Source of the DNA: Flavobacteriales bacterium
GTDB taxonomy: Bacteria > Bacteroidota > Bacteroidia > Flavobacteriales_F > PHOS-HE28
Assembly (NCBI GenBank): GCA_016710965.1
Contig: JADJTW010000031.1
Location: 682,001 to 746,000, forward strand
Direction: 5' to 3'
Length of the DNA: 64,000 bases
Shown: positions 25,924-33,722 of the stretch, in pieces
Layout: the number at the start of each line of letters is the position of its first letter
How positions within the stretch are numbered: the first letter of the stretch is position 1
Notes under the pieces: generated by a model
The model's input: the letters and a program-made list of their open reading frames with translations, nothing else
Told to the model about the DNA's origin: nothing
The model's database searches: none
Translations under genes and position numbers: made by a program

Positions 25924-26112
25924 AGCCAAAAGTCAACCACGATCCAAGTCCAGGCGGCTCGGCTACCACACGGGCCCTACGCACCGGCACGCCGACCGCC
26001 TGTCCCGCGCGGATCGTGGACACCCACCGCACTCCAAAACAAAACTCGCGGGTGAGTCGGTGATCTTGCACATCGATGATCGCGGCTCAACGACCTTCCT
26101 CTTGTAGGCGGG

Positions 26113-26120
26113 TACTTTCG
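26113..26120 (+). promoter_or_regulatory. TACTTTCG -7 element
   Basis: TACTTTCG(C) lies 4 bases before the ATG at 26125. It matches the TAnnTTYG pattern seen ahead of many genes in this window. The spacing implies a very short or leaderless 5' end. Confidence 0.5.
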
Positions 26121-26124
26121 CCCG

Positions 26125-27615
26125 ATGCTCTCGCGCTATCGCACCCACCTGCTGCTCGGCCTGCTGGCCTTCGCCTGCGCGCAGGGCTGGAACCGGTGGA
26201 ACATCGGCGCCATGCGCCATGTATCCTACGCGAATGAGCACGTGAGCGCTGGCGGCACCGTGATGATGGTGGACGACGCGAGCTATTTGCAGTCGGTGGA
26301 CGACCTGCTCGGTGCCCGGCCCGATCTGCACGAGAATGCGCTTCACCATCGGCCGGACCTGCGGCCACCCGGCTACGGCTTGTGGTACCTCCTGCCGCGC
26401 CTGGTCGTCTCGCAACCGGGTGCATTGGCCGCAGTGGCGCTCATGCAGTGCGTTCTCTTCGCTCTGTCCGTAATGCTGCTCTGGGAAACCTTGCTGGCGT
26501 TCGAACTGCCCACGGCAATTCGCATGTCGTTGTGCATGGCGCTGGCGATGCTGCCGATGTTCCAGGGCTTCCTATTCTACACCATCACCGAAGGCGTGAC
26601 ACCGGCGCTGGGGCTTTGCACGCTTTGCAGCGCGTTGCTCGCATCGAAGCGGGCATCGTTGCGGTGGCTCGTGATCGGTGCTGTGCTCTGGTCCTTCCTC
26701 ATGCTCACGCGGCCCGCACTCGCCTGGGCGGGGTTCGCCATCATCGCAGCGGCCTGGCAGCAATGGCGGTCACTTCCGCGCCTTGCCTTGATGGTGGCCC
26801 TTGCCGCAGCGCCGCTGGGAGCGTGGTGGGCCCACAACGTGGCGAAGGCAGGCGAGCTCATCGGCTTGCATCCCGTGTATCGTGCGAACGAGCCCGGCAT
26901 CAACCGACCGATGCACGCCGCGTTCTGGGAGCTGGCGAAGAGCTGGGGCGCCAACGGCGATGCGTTCCACCAAGCGATGGAGCCCGCCTTCCGCGCAGCG
27001 ATGGAATGCGATACCTCGAGCACGTTCGCCGAAGGATTCATCGCGCTTGCTCCCACGGGATCGCTCACCGCCGATCAGACGCTGGTGGTGCGCGGCACCT
27101 ATCAGCGTTGGCAACGCTTCAATTGCAACCAGCTCGCCCCGGCCTTGCGTAGCGCCACAGGCACCATTCCCGGCACTACGCAGGAAGAGCAGGAGATCAG
27201 CTCCGCGCTGGAGAAGGTGACGCATGTATGGCGCGGCGAGCATTTCTTCCACCATCATGTCCTGGTGCCGCTGCGCGTGCTGAAGAAGATGGCCGCCCAC
27301 TCGAACCTGAACCTGTTCCTGTTCCAGCACAGTTTGCGCGGCAGGTGGTGGATGGAAGCACTGCGCTGGCTGTGCGCACTGGTCCATGTGGCGCTGCTAT
27401 TGGCCGTGCTTGTTGCAGCACTGAGCCGCACACCGACCGTGGTGCGCTGGTGCGCCGCAGGCGGCTGCTTCTACCTCTTCTACCTGGCCTACGTGCAGCG
27501 TGGTGTGGAGGAGCGCTACACCCTGCCTGTGCTGTTCATCGGCCTGGTGTGCGCGGGATCCGTCCTCCACCGCTTCATGCGACCGAACTTAGCCACCGAC
27601 AACGCCACGCCATGA
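26125..27615 (+). CDS. Polytopic membrane protein, possibly a GT-C-type glycosyltransferase
   Basis: A 496-aa protein with about 9-11 predicted transmembrane helices. After the first helix comes an extracytoplasmic-looking loop with D-D-A-S-Y-L and H-R-P-D-L-R-P-P-G-Y-G-L-W-Y, reminiscent of the first acidic loop and R-P-P-L/G-Y motif of ArnT/PMT-like GT-C enzymes. A large loop (about residues 235-400) separates the two membrane halves. No family is certain. A lipid-linked-sugar glycosyltransferase is the best guess. The stop overlaps the menB start (ATGA), so the two genes are co-transcribed, although a functional link is not obvious. Confidence 0.7.
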   Translation: MLSRYRTHLLLGLLAFACAQGWNRWNIGAMRHVSYANEHVSAGGTVMMVDDASYLQSVDDLLGARPDLHENALHHRPDLRPPGYGLWYLLPRLVVSQPGALAAVALMQCVLFALSVMLLWETLLAFELPTAIRMSLCMALAMLPMFQGFLFYTITEGVTPALGLCTLCSALLASKRASLRWLVIGAVLWSFLMLTRPALAWAGFAIIAAAWQQWRSLPRLALMVALAAAPLGAWWAHNVAKAGELIGLHPVYRANEPGINRPMHAAFWELAKSWGANGDAFHQAMEPAFRAAMECDTSSTFAEGFIALAPTGSLTADQTLVVRGTYQRWQRFNCNQLAPALRSATGTIPGTTQEEQEISSALEKVTHVWRGEHFFHHHVLVPLRVLKKMAAHSNLNLFLFQHSLRGRWWMEALRWLCALVHVALLLAVLVAALSRTPTVVRWCAAGGCFYLFYLAYVQRGVEERYTLPVLFIGLVCAGSVLHRFMRPNLATDNATP

Positions 27616-28481
27616 CCAAGAGCCGCATGAAGAGCATCGTTCCGTCACCGCAATGGCGTACGGCGAAGGAGTACACGGACATCACCTACCGCAAAAGCGG
27701 CGGCGTGGCGCGCATCGCCTTCAACCGCCCCGAGGTGCGCAACGCGTTCCGTCCGCATACGGTGAGCGAGCTGCTCGATGCCTTCCACGATGCGCACCAG
27801 GACACGGACATCGGGGTGGTGCTCTTCAGTGCCGAAGGACCGAGCGCGAAGGACGGCGTGTGGAGCTTTTGCAGCGGTGGCGACCAACGTGCGCGTGGCG
27901 AGCAAGGCTATGTGGATGATGGAGGTGTGCCGCGACTGAACATCCTGGAAGTGCAGCGCCTGATCCGCTTTATGCCGAAGGTGGTGATCGCCGTGGTGCC
28001 GGGATGGTGCGTAGGCGGCGGCCACAGTTTGCACGTGGTATGCGACCTCACCCTCGCGAGCAAGGAGCACGCGCTCTTCAAACAGACCGATGCCGATGTG
28101 ACGAGCTTCGATGGTGGCTACGGCAGCGCCTACCTCGCGAAGATGGTCGGACAGAAACGCGCGCGGGAGATCTTCTTCCTCGGCCGCGACATCAGCGCCG
28201 ACCGTGCGGTGGAGATGGGCATGGTGAACGCATCCGTTCCGCACGCCGAACTGGAAAGCACGGCGTGGGAATGGGCGCAGGAGATCCTCGCGAAATCACC
28301 GACGTCGATCAAGATGCTGAAGTTCGCCTTCAACCTCACCGATGACGGCATGGTAGGCCAGCAGCTCTTCGCCGGTGAAGCCACACGCCTCGCGTACATG
28401 ACCGATGAAGCGAAGGAGGGACGTAATGCCTTCCTGGAAAAGCGGAAGCCGGAGTTCGGGAAAGGGAAGTGGATCCCGTAG
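27612..28481 (+). CDS. menB: 1,4-dihydroxy-2-naphthoyl-CoA synthase
   Basis: This 289-aa crotonase-fold enzyme cyclises O-succinylbenzoyl-CoA in menaquinone synthesis, the usual respiratory quinone of Bacteroidota. Family signatures are C-S-G-G-D-Q-R-A-R-G (oxyanion hole and active loop), VPGWCVGGGHSLHVVCDLTL, and TSFDGGYGSAYLAKMVGQKR followed by A-R-E-I-F-F-L-G-R. The Q-T-D-A-D-V segment has Asp where the E. coli enzyme has the bicarbonate-binding Gly, so it should be the bicarbonate-independent type. The C-terminus F-G-K-G-K-W-I-P is complete. A diverged copy of this tail lies 180 bases downstream. Confidence 0.95.
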   Translation: MTKSRMKSIVPSPQWRTAKEYTDITYRKSGGVARIAFNRPEVRNAFRPHTVSELLDAFHDAHQDTDIGVVLFSAEGPSAKDGVWSFCSGGDQRARGEQGYVDDGGVPRLNILEVQRLIRFMPKVVIAVVPGWCVGGGHSLHVVCDLTLASKEHALFKQTDADVTSFDGGYGSAYLAKMVGQKRAREIFFLGRDISADRAVEMGMVNASVPHAELESTAWEWAQEILAKSPTSIKMLKFAFNLTDDGMVGQQLFAGEATRLAYMTDEAKEGRNAFLEKRKPEFGKGKWIP

Positions 28482-28485
28482 CTCA

Positions 28486-28557
28486 TTCACCACAGAGGCA
28501 CGGAGACACAGAGAATGCGAAGAATTCCATCCGCAGATGGCGCAGATGACACAGATG
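28486..28557 (+). repeat. Intergenic repeat, first direct copy
   Basis: This segment starts TTCACCACAGAGGCACGGAG, continues with GCGAAGAATTC and ends ATCCGCAGATGGCGCAGATG plus a short tail. It begins 4 bases after the menB stop. A second copy starts at 28672. The 336-base menB downstream gap (28482-28817) consists of these repeats and a menB-tail copy. Confidence 0.75.
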
Positions 28558-28596
28558 TGCTCACCAGGGTTCGCTGGAGAGTACCGGACCGAACAT

Positions 28597-28665
28597 GGGA
28601 TGGACGCATTCACGTTCCTCGAGAAGCGCAAACCGGATTTCGGGAAGGGGAAGTGGATACCGTAG
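28597..28665 (+). pseudogene. Duplicated menB C-terminal fragment
   Basis: The reading frame gives G-M-D-A-F-T-F-L-E-K-R-K-P-D-F-G-K-G-K-W-I-P and a stop, nearly the same as the end of menB. The DNA differs mostly at third codon positions. No start or upstream menB sequence accompanies it, so it is a non-functional fragment. It may come from a diverged menB homologue, duplicated or recombined together with the adjacent repeat. Confidence 0.7.
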
Positions 28666-28671
28666 GGCTCG

Positions 28672-28813
28672 TTCACCACAGAGGGCACAGAGAACGCGAA
28701 GAATTTCATCCGCAGATGGCGCAGATGGCCTGCCTAACGGCGGCCTCGCTCCTAAAAGCGCAGCGTTAGCGAGCATATCTGCGGATAGCTCTCCTCTGTG
28801 CCTCTGTGGTGAA
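28672..28813. repeat. ~142-bp MITE-like element: second repeat copy plus inverted copy
   Basis: The left arm TTCACCACAGAGG(G)CACAGAG is matched by an inverted right arm (28794-28813) with one base of difference. Inside it, ATCCGCAGAT (28708-28717) is mirrored exactly by ATCTGCGGAT (28777-28786). The whole element can fold on itself. No coding sequence is evident between the arms. Confidence 0.7.
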
Positions 28814-28817
28814 GCAT

Positions 28818-28964
28818 TCACAGCGCGTTCCGCGTGACGTAGTACCGCCAGCCGACGATCGCCTTCTGCAATTTGCTCAGGCGCGCGAGGTCCTTGCCCC
28901 ACATCTTCGGCAAGAGCAACTTGTTCAGTCGCGCAAGAAAGCGGAAGAGGTTCTTCTTCATCAT
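28818..28964 (-). CDS. Conserved 48-aa small basic protein
   Basis: The sequence starts MMKKNLFRFLARLNKLLLPK and ends W-R-Y-Y-V-T-R-N-A-L, with a stop at 28818. It is basic and probably alpha-helical. Very similar ~50-aa proteins occur in many Bacteroidota, as I recall sometimes labelled SsrA-binding protein, a label this length does not support. The ATG overlaps the TGA of the CDF transporter gene (ATGA), so the two are translationally coupled. The function is unknown. Confidence 0.75.
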   Translation of the reverse strand: MMKKNLFRFLARLNKLLLPKMWGKDLARLSKLQKAIVGWRYYVTRNAL

Positions 28965-29884
28965 CAGTGGTGTTCCAATCCGCAGTGCTCATCACTCCAT
29001 TCGAGTTCGATGGTGGCGTGGTGGATGCCGAGCGATTTCAATTCCTGGCGTGCGCGGTTCTTGATCGCAAGCGCCTCCGTGCGGCCGACATCGGCAACAA
29101 CGATATGCACCGTGTGGACGATGAAATTGCCATCGAGCGTCCACGTATGTTGGTCGTGCAGATCGGTGACGTGCGGGATCGACATCAACTTGTTGCGCAC
29201 CGCTTGCATGTCGAGACCGGCAGGGATCTCCTGCATGAGGATGCCCGTGCCTTTGCGCAGGGTGCGCACAGCGTTGTAAAGGATGAACAGAGCGATCGCG
29301 ATGCTCAGGATCGGATCCACGATGGACCAGCTGAAGAAGTGGATGACGATACCGCCGATGAGCACAGCAGCCCAGCCGAGCACATCCTCCAGCAAATGCA
29401 AATAGGCGCCGCGCTCATTGAGCGTTCCACCGCCATGCAGCTTCCACGCCGCGAAGCTGTTCATCGCCAAACCGAAGATGGCGATGCCGATCATGCCCAG
29501 TGGGTTCGGCGTGGCGGGTTCCCACAACCGCGGCACGCTCACGACCATCATCGCGATCGATCCGCCGATGAGCACCACGCTGGTGAGCCAGCCGCCCAGC
29601 ATGCTGTACCTGCCGTAGCCGTAACTGTAATGCGCATCGCGGCCCTTCATCGCCAGGCGTTGCAAGTACCACGCGGTGCCCAGCACCAGGCAATCGCCCG
29701 CATCGTGCATGGCATCGGTGAGCACCGCGATGCTGCCGGTCCACCAACCACCAACGACCTCGACAATAGTGAAGGCGAGGTTGATGAAGAAGGCGAGACG
29801 GAGGGCCGATGTGCTGGCCGCACTGACATGGCCGTGGGCATGCTGGTGACCCGCGTGATCGTGGTGCGCGTGGTCGTGCGGCAT
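28964..29884 (-). CDS. Cation diffusion facilitator (CzcD/ZitB-like) metal exporter
   Basis: A 306-aa protein with a His-rich N-terminus (HDHAHHDHAGHQHAHGH), six transmembrane helices and a C-terminal ferredoxin-like cytoplasmic domain with a D-L-H-D-Q-H-T-W element. Metal-site residues are visible: H60-x-x-x-D64 in TM2 (M-H-D-A-G-D) and H-L-L-E-D in TM5. These H/D pairs are typical of Zn2+ (or Co2+/Cd2+) proton antiporters. A 48-aa gene overlaps its stop. The promoter-like TACCTTCG stands 4 bases before the ATG. Confidence 0.9.
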   Translation of the reverse strand: MPHDHAHHDHAGHQHAHGHVSAASTSALRLAFFINLAFTIVEVVGGWWTGSIAVLTDAMHDAGDCLVLGTAWYLQRLAMKGRDAHYSYGYGRYSMLGGWLTSVVLIGGSIAMMVVSVPRLWEPATPNPLGMIGIAIFGLAMNSFAAWKLHGGGTLNERGAYLHLLEDVLGWAAVLIGGIVIHFFSWSIVDPILSIAIALFILYNAVRTLRKGTGILMQEIPAGLDMQAVRNKLMSIPHVTDLHDQHTWTLDGNFIVHTVHIVVADVGRTEALAIKNRARQELKSLGIHHATIELEWSDEHCGLEHH

Positions 29885-29888
29885 GGGG

Positions 29889-29896
29889 CGAAGGTA
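29889..29896 (-). promoter_or_regulatory. TACCTTCG -7 element
   Basis: On the minus strand TACCTTCGCCCC runs directly into the ATG of the CDF exporter, giving almost no leader. Confidence 0.5.
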
Positions 29897-29993
29897 TTCT
29901 CACCCCCACCACCACCCTTCCTCTCTTCCTCGCCAGCTTCTTTCCCGCTTGGCGGGACTTCGCCTTCGGCTCAGCTTGGCCCTGCTACGATCA

Positions 29994-31949
29994 CTAACCC
30001 ACCACAACCCGGCCGGTTTTCCTCGCCAACTTCTTCTTGGCTTCGGTGTATTGCATGATCTCCTGCAAGAGCGCCATCACGCCCAGCTCATCGGCGGTCT
30101 TCAGGTGTTCCTGGCGTTCCTTGATCATGCGGTCCACGCGACGCTCCTTGAGGATGTCGACCGATTCCTCCAGCGCATCCTTGAGCTGTTCGCTCTCGCG
30201 CTTCACGGCGATCTTGTGCCGCGCTTTCCAATTGGGGCTGAGGAGGTGCCTGTCCGTGAGCAGGTCGATGGCCGTGCGCCGCCACTCGTCCTTCTCGTGC
30301 CCCACGTAGCGGGCGGCTTCCACCGACTGGCCCAGGTTGATGTTGAAGCGGTAGTCCAGGTAGATCTCGCGGAAGATGGGATGGTCGAAGAGGAGATCGT
30401 CCAGCGCGAGCATTTCGAACATGAGCTCCGCCACGCTGGTCTCCTCCTCCAGTGAGCTGCCATCCTCCTGCTCGAAGGAGACGGTGATGCGCTCGTGGCC
30501 ATAGCTCAGGAGCATGCGCAGCAGGTCGCGCTCCTGGGGCGTGGTGCCGGGGTCCTCGACCTCGGGCTGCGGCGTGGCGATCTCCGGGGCGAGCTGCTCA
30601 TCTGTGAGTTGCTGCTCGGCGCCGGGTTGCTTGCGGTACTGCCTGCGCAGCACCTTGTTCATCTCGCTGATGAGCGCCTGCTCGTTCACACCGAGCATGC
30701 GACCGCACTGCTGGATATAGAGCGAACGCAGCACTTGGTCCGGAACCAGCGCGATGCTCTCCACGATCTCGTGGATGGCCGCCGACTTCTTCACCGGGTC
30801 GTCCCCGACCTCGGCCATGAGCAAGCTGCTCTTGAACACGAGGAAATCCTGCGCGGTGCCGGTGAGGTGCGCCTTCACTTCGCTGCTGGGGTGGCTCTTC
30901 GCGAAGCTGTCCGGGTCCTCGCCCTCGGGGAAGGTGACGACCTTGACGTTGAGGCCTTCCTTGAGCACGAGGTCGATGCCGCGCAAGCTGGCCTTCATGC
31001 CCGCCGCATCGCCATCGTAGAGGATGGTGACCACCGGTGCGTAGCGCTTGATCAAGCGCACTTGTTCCTCCGTGAGACTGGTGCCGCTGCTGGCCACCAC
31101 GTTGGTGATGCCCGCCTGGTGCAAACTGATCACATCGGTGTAGCCTTCCACCAAGTAGCACAGGCCCTGCTCCACGATGCTCTTCTTGGCTTGCGCGATG
31201 CCGTAGAGCGAGCGGCTCTTGTTGTAGAGGACACTCTCCGGACTGTTGAAATACTTGGGAAGCTTCTTGTCGCTCTTCAGCGTGCGCGCACCGAAACCGA
31301 TGGGCTGGCCGCTGAGGCCGAGGATGGGAAAGGTGACGCGACCGGCGAAGAAGTCCCACGGCGTGCCCGTGCCATCATCGCGGCGTTTGATCCATCCGGC
31401 CTTCTCCAGCACGTCCGGATTGAAGCCATTGGCTTGCGCCGCGTAGGCGAAGGCGTTGCCCTGTTCCGGCACATAGCCCAGCTGGAAGGCTTTGATGGTG
31501 GCGTCGCTGAAACCGCGTTCGTGGAAATACGAGAGACCGATGCGCTTGCCTTCATCGGTGTTCCATAATTGGTCCACGCTCCAGTTGAGCGCCCACTGCT
31601 GCACCACGGCGATGCTCTCACGCTCGCTCTGCTCGACCTGTTGTTCCGTCGTCTGTTCCTCCTCGGGCAGGTCGATCGAGTAGCGCTTCGCCAGCCAACG
31701 GATGGCCTCCACGTAGCTCAGGTGCTCGTGCTTCTCCAGGAAGGTGATGGCATCGCCCGCTTCGCCGCAACCGAAGCACTTGTAGATGCCGAGGTTCGGA
31801 CTGACATTGAACGAGGGCGTCTTCTCGTTGTGGAAGGGACAAAGCCCGAGGTAACGCGGACCCTTGCGTTTGAGCGCGACGAATTCGCCCACAACCTCCT
31901 CGACGCGAATGGCGTCCTTGACCTGCTGGATGGCGTGGGGGGAGATCAC
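29994..31949 (-). CDS. dnaG: DNA primase
   Basis: This 651-aa replicative primase synthesises RNA primers at the fork with the DnaB helicase. The N-terminal zinc-binding domain has C37-x-x-H40 and C58-x-x-C61 (G-L-C-P-F-H-N-E-K-T-P-S-F). The TOPRIM core is visible as V-E-G-Y-T-D-V, S-S-G-T-S-L-T and L-Y-D-G-D-A-A-G. The C-terminal ~200 residues are the helicase-interacting region. The start is GTG, which aligns with the usual M-I-S start of the family. A short hairpin (TCCCGC/GCGGGA) lies just downstream, and the 109-base gap to the CDF gene holds nothing else evident. Confidence 0.96.
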   Translation of the reverse strand: MISPHAIQQVKDAIRVEEVVGEFVALKRKGPRYLGLCPFHNEKTPSFNVSPNLGIYKCFGCGEAGDAITFLEKHEHLSYVEAIRWLAKRYSIDLPEEEQTTEQQVEQSERESIAVVQQWALNWSVDQLWNTDEGKRIGLSYFHERGFSDATIKAFQLGYVPEQGNAFAYAAQANGFNPDVLEKAGWIKRRDDGTGTPWDFFAGRVTFPILGLSGQPIGFGARTLKSDKKLPKYFNSPESVLYNKSRSLYGIAQAKKSIVEQGLCYLVEGYTDVISLHQAGITNVVASSGTSLTEEQVRLIKRYAPVVTILYDGDAAGMKASLRGIDLVLKEGLNVKVVTFPEGEDPDSFAKSHPSSEVKAHLTGTAQDFLVFKSSLLMAEVGDDPVKKSAAIHEIVESIALVPDQVLRSLYIQQCGRMLGVNEQALISEMNKVLRRQYRKQPGAEQQLTDEQLAPEIATPQPEVEDPGTTPQERDLLRMLLSYGHERITVSFEQEDGSSLEEETSVAELMFEMLALDDLLFDHPIFREIYLDYRFNINLGQSVEAARYVGHEKDEWRRTAIDLLTDRHLLSPNWKARHKIAVKRESEQLKDALEESVDILKERRVDRMIKERQEHLKTADELGVMALLQEIMQYTEAKKKLARKTGRVVVG

Positions 31950-31986
31950 CGGATAAGGCTAAGATCTGAAGGGCGAAGGATGAAGC

Positions 31987-32069
31987 AACAAGCACCCAGC
32001 TTCAAGGCTCAAGCTTCAATTGGCCGCCATTGATGCTTGCCGCTTGAGTATTGAAGCTTGGTGCTTGTT
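31987..32069. repeat. Long imperfect inverted repeat upstream of dnaG
   Basis: AACAAGCACCCAGCTTCAA (31987-32005) faces TTGAAGCTTGGTGCTTGTT (32051-32069) with a single mismatch, and further TCAAGC/CTTGA pairing lies inside. It sits in the 242-base space between dnaG and the MORN lipoprotein gene, in which I see no gene. Confidence 0.65.
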
Positions 32070-32191
32070 CGGGGGCGTGAATTTACCAGCGCACGGATCG
32101 TGGCATGGGATTGTTGATCCTTCTTCAGATGGTCACTAGAACGAAGGTTGAGGATCAGGCCCTTGCGTCGTCGTCAACGATCCATCCACGA

Positions 32192-32608
32192 TCACTTCAA
32201 CATTACCCCAAGGCTGTCGTAGGACACGCGCTTCACTTCATTGCCTTGGGGGTCATAGAAGATCCACTCGCCGATGCTATTGCCCTTGAGGTAGGTACCG
32301 GTGTAGTAGGTAAGCCCGTTCTCGTGGTAAACTTCGGTGGGCCCCTCCTCCAATCCGTCCACATAGGTGCTTCGGCTACGGATGCCGCCGTTGGGGAAGT
32401 AGCTGGCCCAGGGTCCGGCGCGCATGCCGTTGTGCAGTTCGCCTTCCAGCCGCCCGCCATCCTTGGTATAGAGCACCTGATGCCCTTCGGTGACAGGCTG
32501 TGTGGTTGTATCGGCAACGATGGCAGGCTGTGTTTCGTTCGCGGGTTGAGGATCGCCGCATGCAACGAACACAACGGCGGCGAGGATGCTGAAGACGGGT
32601 GTTCGCAT
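32192..32608 (-). CDS. MORN-variant (YwqK-like) repeat lipoprotein
   Basis: A 138-aa protein with a lipoprotein signal peptide (A-A-V-V-F-V-A-C17). The mature part has three to four MORN-variant repeats of the YwqK type (G-R-L-E-G-E-L-H-N-G-M-R-A-G-P-W; F-P-N-G-G-I-R-S-R-S-T-Y-V-D-G; Y-H-E-N-G-L-T-Y-Y-T-G-T-Y). YwqK was first seen in antitoxin contexts, but in Bacteroidota these repeats are mostly in envelope lipoproteins of unknown role. It starts 11 bases after the polyprenyl synthase gene stop. Confidence 0.8.
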   Translation of the reverse strand: MRTPVFSILAAVVFVACGDPQPANETQPAIVADTTTQPVTEGHQVLYTKDGGRLEGELHNGMRAGPWASYFPNGGIRSRSTYVDGLEEGPTEVYHENGLTYYTGTYLKGNSIGEWIFYDPQGNEVKRVSYDSLGVMLK

Positions 32609-32619
32609 GGCGGGTGGAA

Positions 32620-33606
32620 TCAACGGACGCGCTCCACAGTGAGTTGCACGAGGCCTTCGAGCGCCAGGCGGGCTTCGTTCTCGGGGAAGGTGCGCAGGAT
32701 GGCGATGGCCTTGTCGCGATGGTCGAGCATGCAGCGGCGCGCGTGGTCGATGCCGCCGACCTGAACGACCTTCTCGATCACCTGCGCCACGGCCTTGCTG
32801 TCCTCGCTGCGGTTCTTCACCACATTCACCATCCAGCGGCGATCTTCGGGGGGCACCTGCTGCAACGTATGGATCAAGGGCAGGGTGAGCTTCTTCTCCT
32901 TGATGTCGAGCCCGGTGGGCTTGCCCGTAGTGGCCTCATTGGTGCCGCTGCCCGGATAGTCGAACAGATCGTCCTTGATCTGGAACGCGATGCCAACGAA
33001 CTCGCCGAACTGCCGCATGCGCTCCACTGCATCGGCCTGCTGCCCGGCCGCACTGGCACCACCGGCGCAGCAGGCGGCGATGAGGCTCGCGGTCTTCTGG
33101 CGGATGATATCGAAATAGACCTCCTCGCTGAAGTTGAGGCCGCGCGTCTTCTCCAGTTGCAGCAGCTCGCCTTCGCTCATCTCGCGCACGGCACGGCTCA
33201 CGATGCGCAGCAATTCGAACTCGCCCTTGTCCACGGCGAGCAGCAATCCACGGCTCAAAAGGTAGTCGCCCACGAGCACGGCGATCTTGTTCTTCCACAG
33301 GGCATTGATGCTGAAGAAGCCGCGCCGCATGGCGCTGCCGTCGACCACATCGTCATGCACGAGCGTGGCGGTGTGCAGCAGTTCGATGAGGCTGGCGGCC
33401 GTGAAGGCGCTATCGTGTACCGGCCCGAAGAGGCGCGCGCTGAGCAGGGTGAACATGGGCCGCATCTGCTTGCCCTTGCGCTTGACGATGTAGTGCATGA
33501 TGCGGTCCAGCAGCGGCGTGCGGCTGCGCATGGCCTCGCGGAAGCGGTGCTCGAACTCCTTGAGCTCGGCCGCGATGGGGCGCTGGATCTCTTCGACGGT
33601 GGGCAC
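32620..33606 (-). CDS. All-trans polyprenyl diphosphate synthase
   Basis: A 328-aa trans-isoprenyl transferase. The first Asp-rich motif is L-V-H-D85-D-V-V-D89-G, followed by S-A-M-R-R-G; the second is Q-I-K-D-D-L-F-D-Y. K-G-K-Q-M-R-P near residue 48 binds IPP. Small/bulky residues (L-L-H-T-A) before the first motif suggest a long-chain product, probably the octaprenyl or similar side chain of menaquinone, consistent with menB 4 kb away. The start is an ATG at 33606. The minus strand upstream has ATCTTTGCC rather than a full TAnnTTTG. Confidence 0.93.
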   Translation of the reverse strand: MPTVEEIQRPIAAELKEFEHRFREAMRSRTPLLDRIMHYIVKRKGKQMRPMFTLLSARLFGPVHDSAFTAASLIELLHTATLVHDDVVDGSAMRRGFFSINALWKNKIAVLVGDYLLSRGLLLAVDKGEFELLRIVSRAVREMSEGELLQLEKTRGLNFSEEVYFDIIRQKTASLIAACCAGGASAAGQQADAVERMRQFGEFVGIAFQIKDDLFDYPGSGTNEATTGKPTGLDIKEKKLTLPLIHTLQQVPPEDRRWMVNVVKNRSEDSKAVAQVIEKVVQVGGIDHARRCMLDHRDKAIAILRTFPENEARLALEGLVQLTVERVR

Positions 33607-33708
33607 GGGGAGCGGGCAAAGATGGCGACCCTACCCCTTCGCGAACGGTGCGGCCGAGGACAACCTTGAGCAACGGCGCTCGTCCAATAGGAAGTGGCGA
33701 CCGCCGCC

Positions 33709-33716
33709 TACCTTCG
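33709..33716 (+). promoter_or_regulatory. TACCTTCG -7 element
   Basis: TACCTTCG lies 6 bases before the ATG at 33723, the same arrangement as at other genes here. Confidence 0.5.
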
Positions 33717-33722
33717 TCACGC

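Noticed and set aside
28486..28813. Insertion sequence
   Set aside because: No transposase frame lies between the repeat arms, and the element is too short.
30495..31568. 357-aa open frame opposite dnaG
   Set aside because: It is antisense to the primase TOPRIM and helicase-binding regions and has no recognisable motif.
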